NCBI GenBank assembly: GCA_934278995.1
Contig: CAKQWM010000003.1
Span: 62,001-126,000 of the forward strand
Origin: an uncultured Clostridia bacterium
Lineage (GTDB): Bacteria > Bacillota > Clostridia > Christensenellales > Borkfalkiaceae
Direction of reading: 5' to 3'
DNA length: 64,000 bases
Part shown: positions 52,414 through 61,241 of the stretch, piece by piece
Position numbering within the stretch: position 1 is the first letter of the stretch
Layout of the letters: each line of letters opens with the position of its first letter
Program-made: the position numbers and the translations under genes
The notes under the pieces: model-generated
What the model was told of the DNA's origin: nothing
What the model saw: only the letters and a program-made list of their open reading frames with translations
Database searches by the model: none

Positions 52414-53569
52414 AGTTCACCTCGTCGTCACCTATAACGCTCAGATAAAGTTTTAAAATTTCATCCGAAGGCTCTTTTCCGTATTTTGACAGGTAATATT
52501 CAACGAACAGTTCTTTGTCGTTTAACGTTTTTCTCCCGTATATTGCCGATTGCACGCCGTTAAAACTCAATTCAAGCGAAACCTCGGGATGTTTTTGTAA
52601 AAATTCTTTGACGTTATCGCTGTCCGGTTTGTCAAGGGAAAGTTTAACCAAAACGTACCCGTCAAGCGACGCGATTTTTTCCTCCGCTTCCGAAATGCTT
52701 TTAGCGGCGACGGTATGTAAAGGCTTAAAAGAAGTCAACGCCACCGAACGAAGATTTTCTACCTTCCCGCAGGTTAAATCGAATACGTAAACCGACTTTT
52801 CCGTACCCGATTCGTCGAACGAATACTGCATTATGCTTCCCGAATAAAGTATATTCCTTTCCCTGTTGACTATCTGGCGTTTATGTAAGTGTCCCAAGGC
52901 GGTATAAACGACGTTGTCGGGTATTACCGAAACGGGTAAAATTCTCGCGCCGCCTAAATCAATCGGTCGCTCGCCTTCCGTTGTTACGCCGCCCAACATA
53001 AAAACGTGCGCAAGTAAAACTACGGGCAGATCCCCTGCCTTTTCTATAGCGGCGGCAATATAACGCTTAACTTTATCCTCGTAACTCTCGTTTTCGTTTA
53101 TTTTCTCTTTCATTCTGAGTTCCGTGGGATAAGATAAGCAAGCAAAACAGACGGCTTCTCCGTTTTTTTCAAAAATAAAGTAATCATCGCCGTATTTTTT
53201 AAGTTTTGTTTCAAAATTATCGTTTAAAGCATAATCGCTGTCGAGACCTATTCCGGAAAAATAGACTCCTCCGAGCGAAGAAATCGAGTTTGACGCTGTA
53301 AGACGAAGAGGATCGTCGTGATTACCGCTTATTATAATAATCTGAGCGCCCGTTTTCGTGATATCGGAAATTGCGTCGTAAAAAAGTTTTTCCGCCTCGG
53401 ACGAAGGCAAATAAGTGTCGTAAACGTCGCCGGATACGCAAACGATATCGACCGATTCTTTCTTTACGACGTCGGTGATTTCTTTCAGCACGAGCCGCTG
53501 CTCGTCTATTCTCGACTTAGTGTCGAGTTTTTTACCAAGATGCCAATCTGAAGTATGTAAAATGCGCAT
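52403..53569 (-). CDS. sbcD: Exonuclease subunit SbcD
   Basis: 388 residues. Mre11-type phosphoesterase with HTSDWHLGKKL, CVSGDVYDTYLPS, IISGNHDDPLRL, LLAHVFMLGG and ALGHLHKRQ metal motifs, followed by a capping domain. Manganese-dependent nuclease partner of SbcC. First gene of the sbcD-sbcC pair, divergent from dnaD. No Shine-Dalgarno was found before ATG 53569. Confidence 0.95.
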   Translation of the reverse strand: MRILHTSDWHLGKKLDTKSRIDEQRLVLKEITDVVKKESVDIVCVSGDVYDTYLPSSEAEKLFYDAISDITKTGAQIIIISGNHDDPLRLTASNSISSLGGVYFSGIGLDSDYALNDNFETKLKKYGDDYFIFEKNGEAVCFACLSYPTELRMKEKINENESYEDKVKRYIAAAIEKAGDLPVVLLAHVFMLGGVTTEGERPIDLGGARILPVSVIPDNVVYTALGHLHKRQIVNRERNILYSGSIMQYSFDESGTEKSVYVFDLTCGKVENLRSVALTSFKPLHTVAAKSISEAEEKIASLDGYVLVKLSLDKPDSDNVKEFLQKHPEVSLELSFNGVQSAIYGRKTLNDKELFVEYYLSKYGKEPSDEILKLYLSVIGDDEVNYEA

Positions 53570-53647
53570 AAAAGTATAAAAAACGGTTAAATAATATTTT
53601 CTTTTGCGCGGTCAAAAAGCAATTTATTTTTTTAACCGCTAAAAAAC

Positions 53648-53676
53648 TTGAAAAATTCTCAAAAATCTATTAGAAT
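53648..53676 (+). promoter_or_regulatory. Promoter of the dnaD-dnaI operon
   Basis: TTGAAA (53648-53653), 17-base spacer, TAGAAT (53671-53676). Start near 53683, leaving an untranslated leader of about 90 bases that contains a small GTTACG/CGTAAC dyad (53695-53709). Confidence 0.7.
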
Positions 53677-53771
53677 ATAATAGTAAAGAATTAAGTTACG
53701 AATCGTAACGCCGTACTCATAACAATTATAACAACTAATCAAAATTTTTTCAAGTTATTTATATATTTACC

Positions 53772-55208
53772 ATGGCATTTTGTTCATTTACGAAAGAAGG
53801 CGTTAAAAATCTTTCTACTTCGGTTGACAACGCTTTCATACAGGACTATCTTTTAGAAGCAGACGGTCAAGCCGTAAAAGTGTATCTTTACGGGTTATAC
53901 ATTTGCAAAAATCCTATCGAGGAATTTACTTTCACGGAGTTTTGCAAAGAACTTTTCATGGACGAAGAAACGGTTAAAGATTGTTTCAAGTATTGGGAGG
54001 ATTTCGACTGCGTTTCGATTTTGTCGGACACTCCTTTTACCGTAAAATATCTTCCCCTGTCCTCAAACGGTAAACCGAGAAAATTCAAAGCGGGAAAATA
54101 CGACGAATTCAATAAAGCCCTTCAGGGACTTATAACGGAAAGAATGATTTCCGTCAACGAATACGCAAGTTACTTCGGCGTTATGGAAGACTATCAGATA
54201 AAACCCGAAGCAATGCTTATGATTTGCAAATATTGCGTTGACGTAAAAGGTCCTTCTATAAGCGGTAAATACATTAACGCCGTCGCAAAAGATTTCGCCA
54301 TGCGCGGAATAACCACCGTTGACGCAATCGAAGTAGAACTTTCTGATTATTTCGATAAGAGTAACGAGATTCAAAAAGTTCTGTCTTCTCTCGGTCTTAA
54401 GCGAAAAGCCGAAATGGACGATTTAAACTATTACAACAAGTGGATTAAGGAATTAGGTTTTGAACTTGCAATCGTAACGTTCGTCGCAAAATTATCAAAA
54501 GCGAAAAGCGTAATGAAACTCGACGAAACGTTAACGGAATTATATTCGGCTAAAGTTTTCTCGAAAGAAGAAATTCAGAATTATCTTTCCAAAAAGGCGG
54601 AAAATATCGAACTCGGCAAAAAAATCGCAAAAGAACTTTCCCTTTACGTTGAAGTTATACAGCCGGTCTTGGATAATTACCTCAATCCCTGGTTGTCGAT
54701 GGGATACGATAATGAAACCCTTTTATTTATCGCAAATTACTGTTTCAGACGTCGCAAACGCTCTTTTGAAGATATGGACGATACCGTTAAGACCTTATAC
54801 AAGAAAGGCTTGATTTCGCTTGTCGATATCGCGGACTACGTCAAAAGGCGCGCAAAAGACGACGAATTTATTAAAACGTTGCTCGACGAAACAGGTACTA
54901 TGCGTTCACCTAACGAATGGGACAGAAAAAATTTGTCAAACTGGCGCGAATGGGGCTTTTCCGACGATATGATTTTATCCGCCGCTAAAATTTCCGGCGG
55001 CACGAACAATCCTATGATCTATATGAATACGGTTTTGGGAAAATGGAAAACCAAAGGCATTTTCTCGACCGAAGATATTCCGAACGAACCAAAACAAAAA
55101 TCTGCCGACTATACTCTCCCCGGCGTTCATTTCAAAAACGAAAGAACCTACACCAAGGAAGAACTCGACGGCTTGATTTCAAACATCGAAGATTTGGATT
55201 TCAGTTAA
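53772..55208 (+). CDS. DnaD-domain replication initiation protein
   Basis: 478 residues. An N-terminal winged-helix region (about 10-90) is followed by two DnaB_2/DnaD-type C-terminal repeats (about 205-270 and 300-365) and a third similar stretch (about 380-440, WREWGFSDDMILSAAKIS). This multi-repeat form is common in Clostridia and takes the place of DnaD and DnaB (Bacillus naming) in helicase loading. The downstream dnaI-like gene begins one base after its stop, supporting that role. No Shine-Dalgarno precedes the ATG. Confidence 0.88.
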   Translation: MAFCSFTKEGVKNLSTSVDNAFIQDYLLEADGQAVKVYLYGLYICKNPIEEFTFTEFCKELFMDEETVKDCFKYWEDFDCVSILSDTPFTVKYLPLSSNGKPRKFKAGKYDEFNKALQGLITERMISVNEYASYFGVMEDYQIKPEAMLMICKYCVDVKGPSISGKYINAVAKDFAMRGITTVDAIEVELSDYFDKSNEIQKVLSSLGLKRKAEMDDLNYYNKWIKELGFELAIVTFVAKLSKAKSVMKLDETLTELYSAKVFSKEEIQNYLSKKAENIELGKKIAKELSLYVEVIQPVLDNYLNPWLSMGYDNETLLFIANYCFRRRKRSFEDMDDTVKTLYKKGLISLVDIADYVKRRAKDDEFIKTLLDETGTMRSPNEWDRKNLSNWREWGFSDDMILSAAKISGGTNNPMIYMNTVLGKWKTKGIFSTEDIPNEPKQKSADYTLPGVHFKNERTYTKEELDGLISNIEDLDFS

Positions 55209-55209
55209 A

Positions 55210-56124
55210 ATGATTAAGTGTAACGAAATTGTTTCCGACGTAGAAAAATACTACGACACCATTAGAAGCGCGAGGGATTTTTATTTAAGCGTCGAAACGG
55301 AAAAATTATTGCAAATTCCGAGTTATTACAATATAACCAAGGAATTATCGGAAGCCGTGTTTGATTATAACAAAGCGGTCTATTCAGGCGAGGACGAAAC
55401 CGCCGATAAACTTTACGAAAAGGTTGAAGCGTTAAAGAAAAAACGCGACGACTTTGAAGAAAAACACGGGGTAATAAGAAACTCGTTTAAATGCAAACTT
55501 TGTAAAGACACGGGCTACGACGGCGCCCGAAGGTGCGTTTGTTTTTTCGATAACGTCACTAAAAAATGTTACGAAGAATTAGGCGTATCGCCTCCCCGGC
55601 TTCACGGCTTTGACGAGGACACTTTATCTACGAAAAACGGGCTTTCTTCCACGTACGCAAAACTAAAAGTCTATGCGGAAAATTTCAGGATCGGCTCCAA
55701 AAACCTTATAATTACGGGTAAAACCGGAACGGGTAAATCGTTTTTAGCCGAAGCAATCGCCAAAAAGGTAGCGGAAAACAAAAACGTTGCGCTGTTTTTA
55801 TCTTCCGTAACGCTTAACGAAATAGCGATCGACAATATACGCTCGTCTTCGCCGTCCGCGAGAATCGACGACAAAATTTTACAAACTTGCGATCTTCTCG
55901 TTATCGACGATTTAGGCTCGGAAAAACTTCTTAACAAAATTACCGTTGAAAATCTTTATACGCTTATATCGGCAAGGCTTATCAATCAAAAACCTTTCAT
56001 AATAACTACGAATTTTACAATGGACGAACTGCTTATACGCTACGGCGACAGATTATTTTCAAGATTAACAGGCAAAAATACCGTTACTCTGACGTTGAAC
56101 GGAAAAGATTTAAGAAAAGCGTAA
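55210..56124 (+). CDS. dnaI: DnaI/DnaC-type helicase loader ATPase
   Basis: 304 residues. An N-terminal domain with a Cys cluster (CKLCKDTG, RRCVC, about residues 96-116), then an AAA+ module with Walker A TGKTGTGKSFLAEAI, Walker B LLVIDDLGSE and sensor 1 FIITTNFT. Loader that places DnaB helicase on DNA, ATP-dependent. Pairs with the DnaD-domain gene in a two-gene operon closed by a strong terminator. Confidence 0.92.
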   Translation: MIKCNEIVSDVEKYYDTIRSARDFYLSVETEKLLQIPSYYNITKELSEAVFDYNKAVYSGEDETADKLYEKVEALKKKRDDFEEKHGVIRNSFKCKLCKDTGYDGARRCVCFFDNVTKKCYEELGVSPPRLHGFDEDTLSTKNGLSSTYAKLKVYAENFRIGSKNLIITGKTGTGKSFLAEAIAKKVAENKNVALFLSSVTLNEIAIDNIRSSSPSARIDDKILQTCDLLVIDDLGSEKLLNKITVENLYTLISARLINQKPFIITTNFTMDELLIRYGDRLFSRLTGKNTVTLTLNGKDLRKA

Positions 56125-56146
56125 TAAACTACTTCGATAGAAACAC

Positions 56147-56180
56147 AAAAAGCGAGGCAAAACAAAATGCCTCGCTTTTT
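56147..56180. terminator. Bidirectional terminator between dnaI and yccF
   Basis: Perfect 13-bp stem (56147-56159 with 56168-56180), loop of 8. A- and T-rich ends serve both converging genes. Confidence 0.92.
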
Positions 56181-56200
56181 AATACGCGTAGTTTTAAAAG

Positions 56201-56557
56201 TTATCTGACCGTAGCGCCGAAAGGCATTACGGATAATTTGGCAAGTTTAAAGCATTGCTTGCCGAAAGGAATACCTATAATCGTTATGCACCAGACGACG
56301 CCCGCAAGGAAGAAGCCTACGCACAATTCAAGCCCACCGAAAAGCATCCATATAACGTTTGCGACGGGGTGTTTGGAAAAATTAGTTTCAACGGTTGTTC
56401 CGAAAGGCCATACGCACAGACGCGCAAGTTTAAAGCACTGCTTGCCGAAAGGGATTCCGATAATCGTTATACACCAGAGCAAGCCGAGCAAAAAATACGA
56501 AAGTCCGCTGACAAAACCGCTAAAAATAAACCATAGTACATTTCCGATAGTTTTCAT
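56201..56557 (-). CDS. YccF-domain inner membrane protein
   Basis: 118 residues from ATG 56557 with GAGG upstream; a TTG four codons earlier is rejected. It consists of two YccF repeats, each with a hydrophobic hairpin ending in LWCITIIGIPFGKQCFKLARL or VWCITIIGIPFGKQCFKLAKL forms. The two halves are similar also at DNA level, pointing to internal duplication. Function of the family is unknown. It is the last gene of a short minus-strand run after cdaA. Confidence 0.85.
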   Translation of the reverse strand: MKTIGNVLWFIFSGFVSGLSYFLLGLLWCITIIGIPFGKQCFKLARLCVWPFGTTVETNFSKHPVANVIWMLFGGLELCVGFFLAGVVWCITIIGIPFGKQCFKLAKLSVMPFGATVR

Positions 56558-56596
56558 ATTTGCCCTCAATTTATATAATATTTGTTACGCGCCTAT

Positions 56597-56707
56597 CTAA
56601 GCGCCTTTAACCACGATAAAAATGAACAAAGACAACAATATTGCAACAAACGCAGGCAAAACGTGCTTAACAAAAATTTTTGAAGCCTTAGACGGTTCCT
56701 TAGACAT
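56597..56707 (-). CDS. 36-residue single-helix membrane microprotein
   Basis: Short frame starting at ATG 56707, 12 bases after the cdaA stop, preceded by a GGGGGT purine-rich ribosome site, and ending TAG at 56597. The sequence has a basic, soluble start (MSKEPSKASKIFVKHVLP), one hydrophobic helix (about residues 17-33, AFVAILLSLFIFIVV) and a KGA tail. Support is from position, ribosome site and sensible topology only. It stands where cdaR is expected after cdaA. Not recognised; function unknown. Confidence 0.6.
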   Translation of the reverse strand: MSKEPSKASKIFVKHVLPAFVAILLSLFIFIVVKGA

Positions 56708-56719
56708 AACTATACCCCC

Positions 56720-57517
56720 TTATCTGATTAAATCTTGCCAATAAAAATCTTTTAAGGTTTCCCTTAAAACGTTGGTATCGACGAAACGTATGATTTTACC
56801 GCCTTTTGCGATAGAAATAATGCCGGTTTCTTCAGATACGATTATTGCCGTAACGTTAACCGTTTCGGTAAGCCCTATACCCGCGCGATGACGAGAGCCG
56901 AGGTCTTTTGATAAATTAAATTCCTGCGCAAGCGGTAAAAAGCAACCTGCCGCCTGTATTCTCGTGTCTTTCAAAATAAGCGCGCCGTCGTGAAGAGCGG
57001 ATTTCGGGAAGAAAATACTTTCTATAAGTTGAGCCGAAATATCCGCGTTGAGATACACACCGCTCTCTAAAACACCCGCGGGAAGATTACCGTTCGACAA
57101 AATAATCAAAGCGCCGACGTCGTTTTTAGACATGTTCTGAATGGCTTTGATTATTTCCTCTATTGCGCCGTCGGCGTCAAAATTGCTGGTGCCGTCGCCG
57201 TGCTTATGTTCGCCGAATCTTCCTTGCCAGATCGTTCGTTTGATTTCCGTAGAAAACAGAACGACGACGCCGAGGTAAAAGAAAACCTGAAACAACAGCA
57301 TAAGAACGCCTGCGTATTCATAGTCTGATATAAACAGGCAAATGCCCATTACTATCGTAAAAGCAAGATAAATCCAGAATAAAGTAGCCGCGTTATTCGA
57401 AAACAAGATTTTCACCATGAAATAGATCATAACGGCTATAGCGATAATCTGCAAAGACTCGACTATTCCGCCCTGAACCGATGAAAACGCCGAAAACGCC
57501 GTTTTTAACTTTTCCAT
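56720..57517 (-). CDS. cdaA: Diadenylate cyclase CdaA
   Basis: 265 residues from ATG 57517 with AAGGTG upstream; a GTG three codons earlier overlaps that site. Three N-terminal membrane helices (about 18-90), then the DAC domain with the catalytic HDGA (Asp177) and RHRAGIGLTE blocks. Makes c-di-AMP from two ATP, which controls potassium and osmolyte uptake and wall homeostasis. cdaR and glmM, its normal partners in Firmicutes, do not follow. Confidence 0.95.
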   Translation of the reverse strand: MEKLKTAFSAFSSVQGGIVESLQIIAIAVMIYFMVKILFSNNAATLFWIYLAFTIVMGICLFISDYEYAGVLMLLFQVFFYLGVVVLFSTEIKRTIWQGRFGEHKHGDGTSNFDADGAIEEIIKAIQNMSKNDVGALIILSNGNLPAGVLESGVYLNADISAQLIESIFFPKSALHDGALILKDTRIQAAGCFLPLAQEFNLSKDLGSRHRAGIGLTETVNVTAIIVSEETGIISIAKGGKIIRFVDTNVLRETLKDFYWQDLIR

Positions 57518-57553
57518 AACAGTCACCTTATAAAATATGTAAATCCAACAAAT

Positions 57554-57582
57554 ATAGTATCACAAAAAGTAGAAAAAATAAA
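57554..57582 (-). promoter_or_regulatory. Possible cdaA promoter
   Basis: Minus strand TTTATT (57577-57582), 17-base spacer, TACTAT (57554-57559) in the gap between holA and cdaA. Both boxes are weak. Confidence 0.35.
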
Positions 57583-57613
57583 GTAATTTTAACTAAAACA
57601 AATTATTTTTTGA

Positions 57614-58582
57614 TTATTCGCACAAAACGTTGAACAAGCCTTCGTAAAAAGCGCCGTCAAAAGTGATATCACCGCTTTTAAAACCCTGCTCGCACGCGGA
57701 AAGTTTATCCATTATTTTTTTAAGACGTTTAGGCGAAAAACTTTTCGCCTGTCTTCTCGCCATGGTAACGGCAAACGGTTTAACGCCAAGAATCTGTGAT
57801 AATTCATCGTCGTTTGCGTTTGACATTACGACGAAAAACATTCGCCTGAAATGATAGTAAAGCGACGCGAACAGCATTTGCTTGTCCGAAGTCGAATTGA
57901 GTTCTTTCATAATCCGATAAGCGTCGGCGTAACTTTTGTTTGCAATAAACGAAACCATTTCATAAATCTTATAGTCGTTGGTTTTTGTAACCATTAAGTT
58001 TACGTCGTCTTCCGAAATATCCGTCTGCCCCGTTTTATACGCGATAAGTTTATCGACCTCGCCCATAATTCTCGTCATATCGTAAAGACAAAACTCTGCG
58101 ATAAGTTTGCACGTCGAAGTGGAAATAATCAATCCTTCTTTGGTGCATTTCGAGCGAACGATTTTTGAAATCAAATCAATATCGCCCCTTTGACAGTCGA
58201 TAACCGTCACCGAAGACGCTTTTTTTAAGGCTTCGCATTTTTTGGTATTGCTTACTATAAGTACGGAAGTATCGAAAGGATTATCGAAATACCGTTTAAG
58301 CGTTTTATCTTTAAAGTCGGTTGAGGAAGGATACCATTCTCTTAGTAAAATCGCCCGTTTTTCACTCATAAAAGGACAACTTGATAGCAAAGAAATCAAT
58401 GCGTCGGTCGATTTTGCAAAATACGAACCGTCGTACGCGACGAAATTCAACTCAGGCTCGGTTATCGACGCTTGCAAAATCAATTCAACCGCCTTATCAC
58501 GGAAAAAATCCTCCTCGCCTTCGAGCAAATATATAGGGTAAATTCGTTCTTTCAAAGAACTTTTCAGACTTTCAAATTTCAT
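57614..58582 (-). CDS. holA: DNA polymerase III subunit delta
   Basis: 322 residues. HolA/YqeN family: YPIYLLEGEEDFFRDKAVELIL at the start (short blocks YLLEGEE and FRDKA visible), the middle KTNDYKIYEMVSFIANK stretch and a C-terminal helical domain. The delta subunit opens the sliding clamp as part of the clamp loader. Its ATG overlaps the comEC stop (ATGA), the comEC-holA order usual in Firmicutes. Confidence 0.93.
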   Translation of the reverse strand: MKFESLKSSLKERIYPIYLLEGEEDFFRDKAVELILQASITEPELNFVAYDGSYFAKSTDALISLLSSCPFMSEKRAILLREWYPSSTDFKDKTLKRYFDNPFDTSVLIVSNTKKCEALKKASSVTVIDCQRGDIDLISKIVRSKCTKEGLIISTSTCKLIAEFCLYDMTRIMGEVDKLIAYKTGQTDISEDDVNLMVTKTNDYKIYEMVSFIANKSYADAYRIMKELNSTSDKQMLFASLYYHFRRMFFVVMSNANDDELSQILGVKPFAVTMARRQAKSFSPKRLKKIMDKLSACEQGFKSGDITFDGAFYEGLFNVLCE

Positions 58583-60060
58583 AACACACCGAAAAAAGAC
58601 ATTACGAGAGTTGCCATCGACATTAGCCCGAAAATAAGTTTTACGGGCTTTTTAAAATTCGTCCTCTCGCAAAAAACGAAAGCAAAAAGATAATACAAAA
58701 TAATTGCGACGACGGATATTCCCCCGCTTACGGTAAATACGCGCGAATTGATTTCGATTAAAAACGAATTCAGAAAATACGCTACGAAATACGGTATTTT
58801 AAAAGAAAAACCCATAAACGGAAAAATTGCCGTCAAAATAGTTGTTGTAAATGAAAGCGTATATAAAACGCTTACCATAGGTACAAGCAAAACGTTCAAA
58901 AATACGACGATTAAAGAACTGTAGCCAAACATAGTAAAAAGCGCGGGCGTCATAATAAAACTGACGGCAAAACTTACCGATAACGACGAAGCGATGCTTT
59001 CGGGTAAAAAAGTAAAATAGGACTCGAAAGATTTATTGCATAAGGCTATCGAAAAGACCGCAAGATACGACAATATAAACCCGTACGAAAACAAAGTGTT
59101 CGGAAAAATCGCAAGTACGATTATAAAACTTAGGAACAAAGAATTTAAAACGTCGTATTTTCTGCCTATGTTTTTAACTAAGTTGAGCGTAATACTCATT
59201 ATTACCGCTCTGACGCAAGACACGGGAAACCCGCACAACCCGGCGTATAACAAGCAAAATACAGCGCCGATTATAGTGTTTTTTACACCGTTGATTTTAA
59301 AAAGCGACAAAACGGCGCCTATAACCGACGAGAAAAACACTACGTGAAGCCCGGATACGGCAAAAATATGGCTGATGCCGGAGAGGCGGAAGTTAGATAA
59401 GGCGCTTTCGTCGATTTTTGAAGTATCGCCGAGCAGTAACGCTACCATTATGCCACCCTCGTCGCCGCCGACGTTTGTTAAAATAAGATTTTTAACAAAA
59501 CCGGAAGCCACGTAAAACGGATTAACAGGCGCGGTAGCCGACAAAACGGTTACATTTGTTATTTTCAAGGAGGTTTTCGAGGAATAATTCGCAATCGAAA
59601 AGGGTAAAAATTTTATATCGCCTTTCAGCCTGATAATATCACCGCAATTAAAAGTTGCGTTATCCGTATAGAAACAAGCGTTGCCGTACGCGCCTTCGTT
59701 ACCTGTTTTCAGATCGGAAAGGGTAATTCTGAAGTTTCCCGACGAAGCTGTAGCAACGTCTGAAACCGTGCCGTTTATAATAAGCGATTCCCCTGCCCGT
59801 AAAGCGTCGTCGTTATAAAGAAAAATATTATATACGGTGTACAACGCGCCCGAAATAAAAAATAACGAGATAACTATTGCTTCGATCTTAAATTTTTTAA
59901 GCGGTTTGAAAAGAAAACAAAGTAAACAAAATAAAGCGCACAACGCCGAAATAACGTACAGCAAAACCGAAACGCCGCCGTAAAGCGCCGTAACGATCAT
60001 TCCTGTCGCCAAGGAAAAGGCGCAGAAAACTATCGGTCTGTTGTTAAGGATTCTTCTCAT
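58579..60060 (-). CDS. comEC: ComEC/Rec2 DNA channel without hydrolase domain
   Basis: 493 residues, short for ComEC (about 750). N-terminal membrane helices and a DUF4131 OB-like extracellular domain (about 85-165), then the competence membrane domain with GISHIFAVSGLHVVFF and about eight helices. It ends after the last helix, so the C-terminal metallo-beta-lactamase domain is missing. ComEC forms the pore for transforming DNA. A membrane-anchored ComEC-type hydrolase is encoded at 4948-6009. No other competence genes lie in the window. Confidence 0.88.
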   Translation of the reverse strand: MRRILNNRPIVFCAFSLATGMIVTALYGGVSVLLYVISALCALFCLLCFLFKPLKKFKIEAIVISLFFISGALYTVYNIFLYNDDALRAGESLIINGTVSDVATASSGNFRITLSDLKTGNEGAYGNACFYTDNATFNCGDIIRLKGDIKFLPFSIANYSSKTSLKITNVTVLSATAPVNPFYVASGFVKNLILTNVGGDEGGIMVALLLGDTSKIDESALSNFRLSGISHIFAVSGLHVVFFSSVIGAVLSLFKINGVKNTIIGAVFCLLYAGLCGFPVSCVRAVIMSITLNLVKNIGRKYDVLNSLFLSFIIVLAIFPNTLFSYGFILSYLAVFSIALCNKSFESYFTFLPESIASSLSVSFAVSFIMTPALFTMFGYSSLIVVFLNVLLVPMVSVLYTLSFTTTILTAIFPFMGFSFKIPYFVAYFLNSFLIEINSRVFTVSGGISVVAIILYYLFAFVFCERTNFKKPVKLIFGLMSMATLVMSFFGVL

Positions 60061-60198
60061 AACTTACAATACAAGAAGTTTAAACTTGCCTGCGAGATTT
60101 TTTAACTTCGCGTTTTTTCGGAAAAGTTTTGAAGATTTTCGAGAAAAAACGGGCGTTTGTTCAAAAATCCCCAACCGAGAGGCAAAAAGTTTCACTTC

Positions 60199-60909
60199 TT
60201 ATAATTCATATCTTTGGTATAAACACGGCTCTACTCTGTCGCACGCCGATTTTGCTTCGTAAATCAGGTCGCCTTTTGAAATAGTCGGTTTGAAATGGGA
60301 AATCAGAGCCTTTTTGATACGGCATTTTTCTGAAATCAGCCCGACGTGTTCAGCCGATAACAAGGGCTTTTCATCCGACCAGTCTTTACGCAGAAACCCG
60401 CAGTCGATAATTGCTAAATCGCAGTCGCTTAACATTTTATACAGATTATCGCATACGTTGCCGTCGGAGGTATAAGAAAATTTTTTACCTTCGCAATACA
60501 TAGCGACGCCATACGTCGGAACAGGATGATTCGTTTTGTAAAATTCAATACGCAAGTCGCCGAAAATAAGCGGTTTATTATCCGAAATCGGTATATATTC
60601 AAAATAAGGACTTTTTTCGATAAGTTTTTGAAATTCCGAACCGTCATCCGGCGCGTAAACCTTTAATACTGCGTTTCTCGTCTGCAGATAATAACTTAAA
60701 ACGCCTATATCGGAAACGTGGTCGAAATGATAATGAGAAATTATTATTCCGTCGAGTTTTTCCGGTTGGATACGCTTAATAAGTTTTGCAAAAACTCCGC
60801 TTCCTATATCGAGAAGAAAGTTTTTACTACCCGCCGAAACAAGATAACCGCTCGTCGGATTATTTTCGTCGGGGTAAAGCCCGTTAGTGCCTAAAGGTTC
60901 GATATACAT
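60199..60909 (-). CDS. Metallo-beta-lactamase-fold hydrolase (RNase Z-like group)
   Basis: 236 residues from ATG 60909, where GAGG is at proper distance; an ATG three codons upstream has no room for a ribosome site. Metal motif SHYHFDH (His59, His61, Asp63, His64), then NHPVPTYG, TSDGN and ISHFKP ligands. It resembles the RNase Z/PhnP-like branch, but the substrate is unknown. Divergent from the structured RNA that begins about 100 bases away. Confidence 0.85.
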   Translation of the reverse strand: MYIEPLGTNGLYPDENNPTSGYLVSAGSKNFLLDIGSGVFAKLIKRIQPEKLDGIIISHYHFDHVSDIGVLSYYLQTRNAVLKVYAPDDGSEFQKLIEKSPYFEYIPISDNKPLIFGDLRIEFYKTNHPVPTYGVAMYCEGKKFSYTSDGNVCDNLYKMLSDCDLAIIDCGFLRKDWSDEKPLLSAEHVGLISEKCRIKKALISHFKPTISKGDLIYEAKSACDRVEPCLYQRYEL

Positions 60910-60973
60910 AAAAAGCATCCTCGGTTTGCTTGCAAAAAAATGAAAAATGTAAAAATAAAAAATCGATTTTTAG

Positions 60974-61002
60974 TTGCATAACGCAACGATATATGCTAAA
61001 AT
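60974..61002 (+). promoter_or_regulatory. Promoter of the structured RNA
   Basis: TTGCAT (60974-60979), 17-base spacer, TAAAAT (60997-61002). Start predicted about 61009-61010. Confidence 0.75.
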
Positions 61003-61009
61003 AAAATTG

Positions 61010-61241
61010 TAAAAAAGTTTTCTACTGTGTGCGAGGTAAGGTTATATTCTCTCCGCAATCACTAAAAAGGGAATCGGAGTCCTATCGGTTATGTAAAACT
61101 CTCAGCCATTGTCTTAGGTGCAGGTTGATTTAACGGAGTAACAGATACCCCTCGGCTTGATACCCACCTGCAATTAAGCGGGTTGATTTTTACCTTATAC
61201 GGCACGTGTGGGGGCGACGGCAAAAGCCGTCGCTTTTTTTT
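61010..61241 (+). ncRNA. Independent structured RNA of about 230 nt, possible 6S RNA
   Basis: A stretch without coding potential with its own promoter and strong terminator. The 5' and 3' parts pair: 61029-61032 with 61202-61205 and 61036-61042 with 61192-61198, separated by a 3x3 internal loop. After a symmetric open region of about 10 bases per side, CCGC (61053-61056) pairs with GCGG (61178-61181), and an inner stem joins 61113-61125 with 61166-61178. A long interrupted hairpin with a central bubble is the 6S RNA architecture, which mimics an open promoter. I do not recognise a riboswitch, SRP, RNase P or tmRNA core. The genes on both sides are on the other strand, so it is not a leader. 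Confidence 0.65.
61214..61241 (+). terminator. Terminator of the structured RNA
   Basis: Perfect 8-bp stem GCGACGGC / GCCGTCGC with an AAAA loop and eight T. The T-run touches the stop codon of the convergent aminopeptidase gene. Confidence 0.93.

Noticed and set aside
60919..61241. Cobalamin or glycine riboswitch
   Set aside because: Short look-alike stretches exist, but the conserved cores are incomplete and no gene lies downstream on the same strand.
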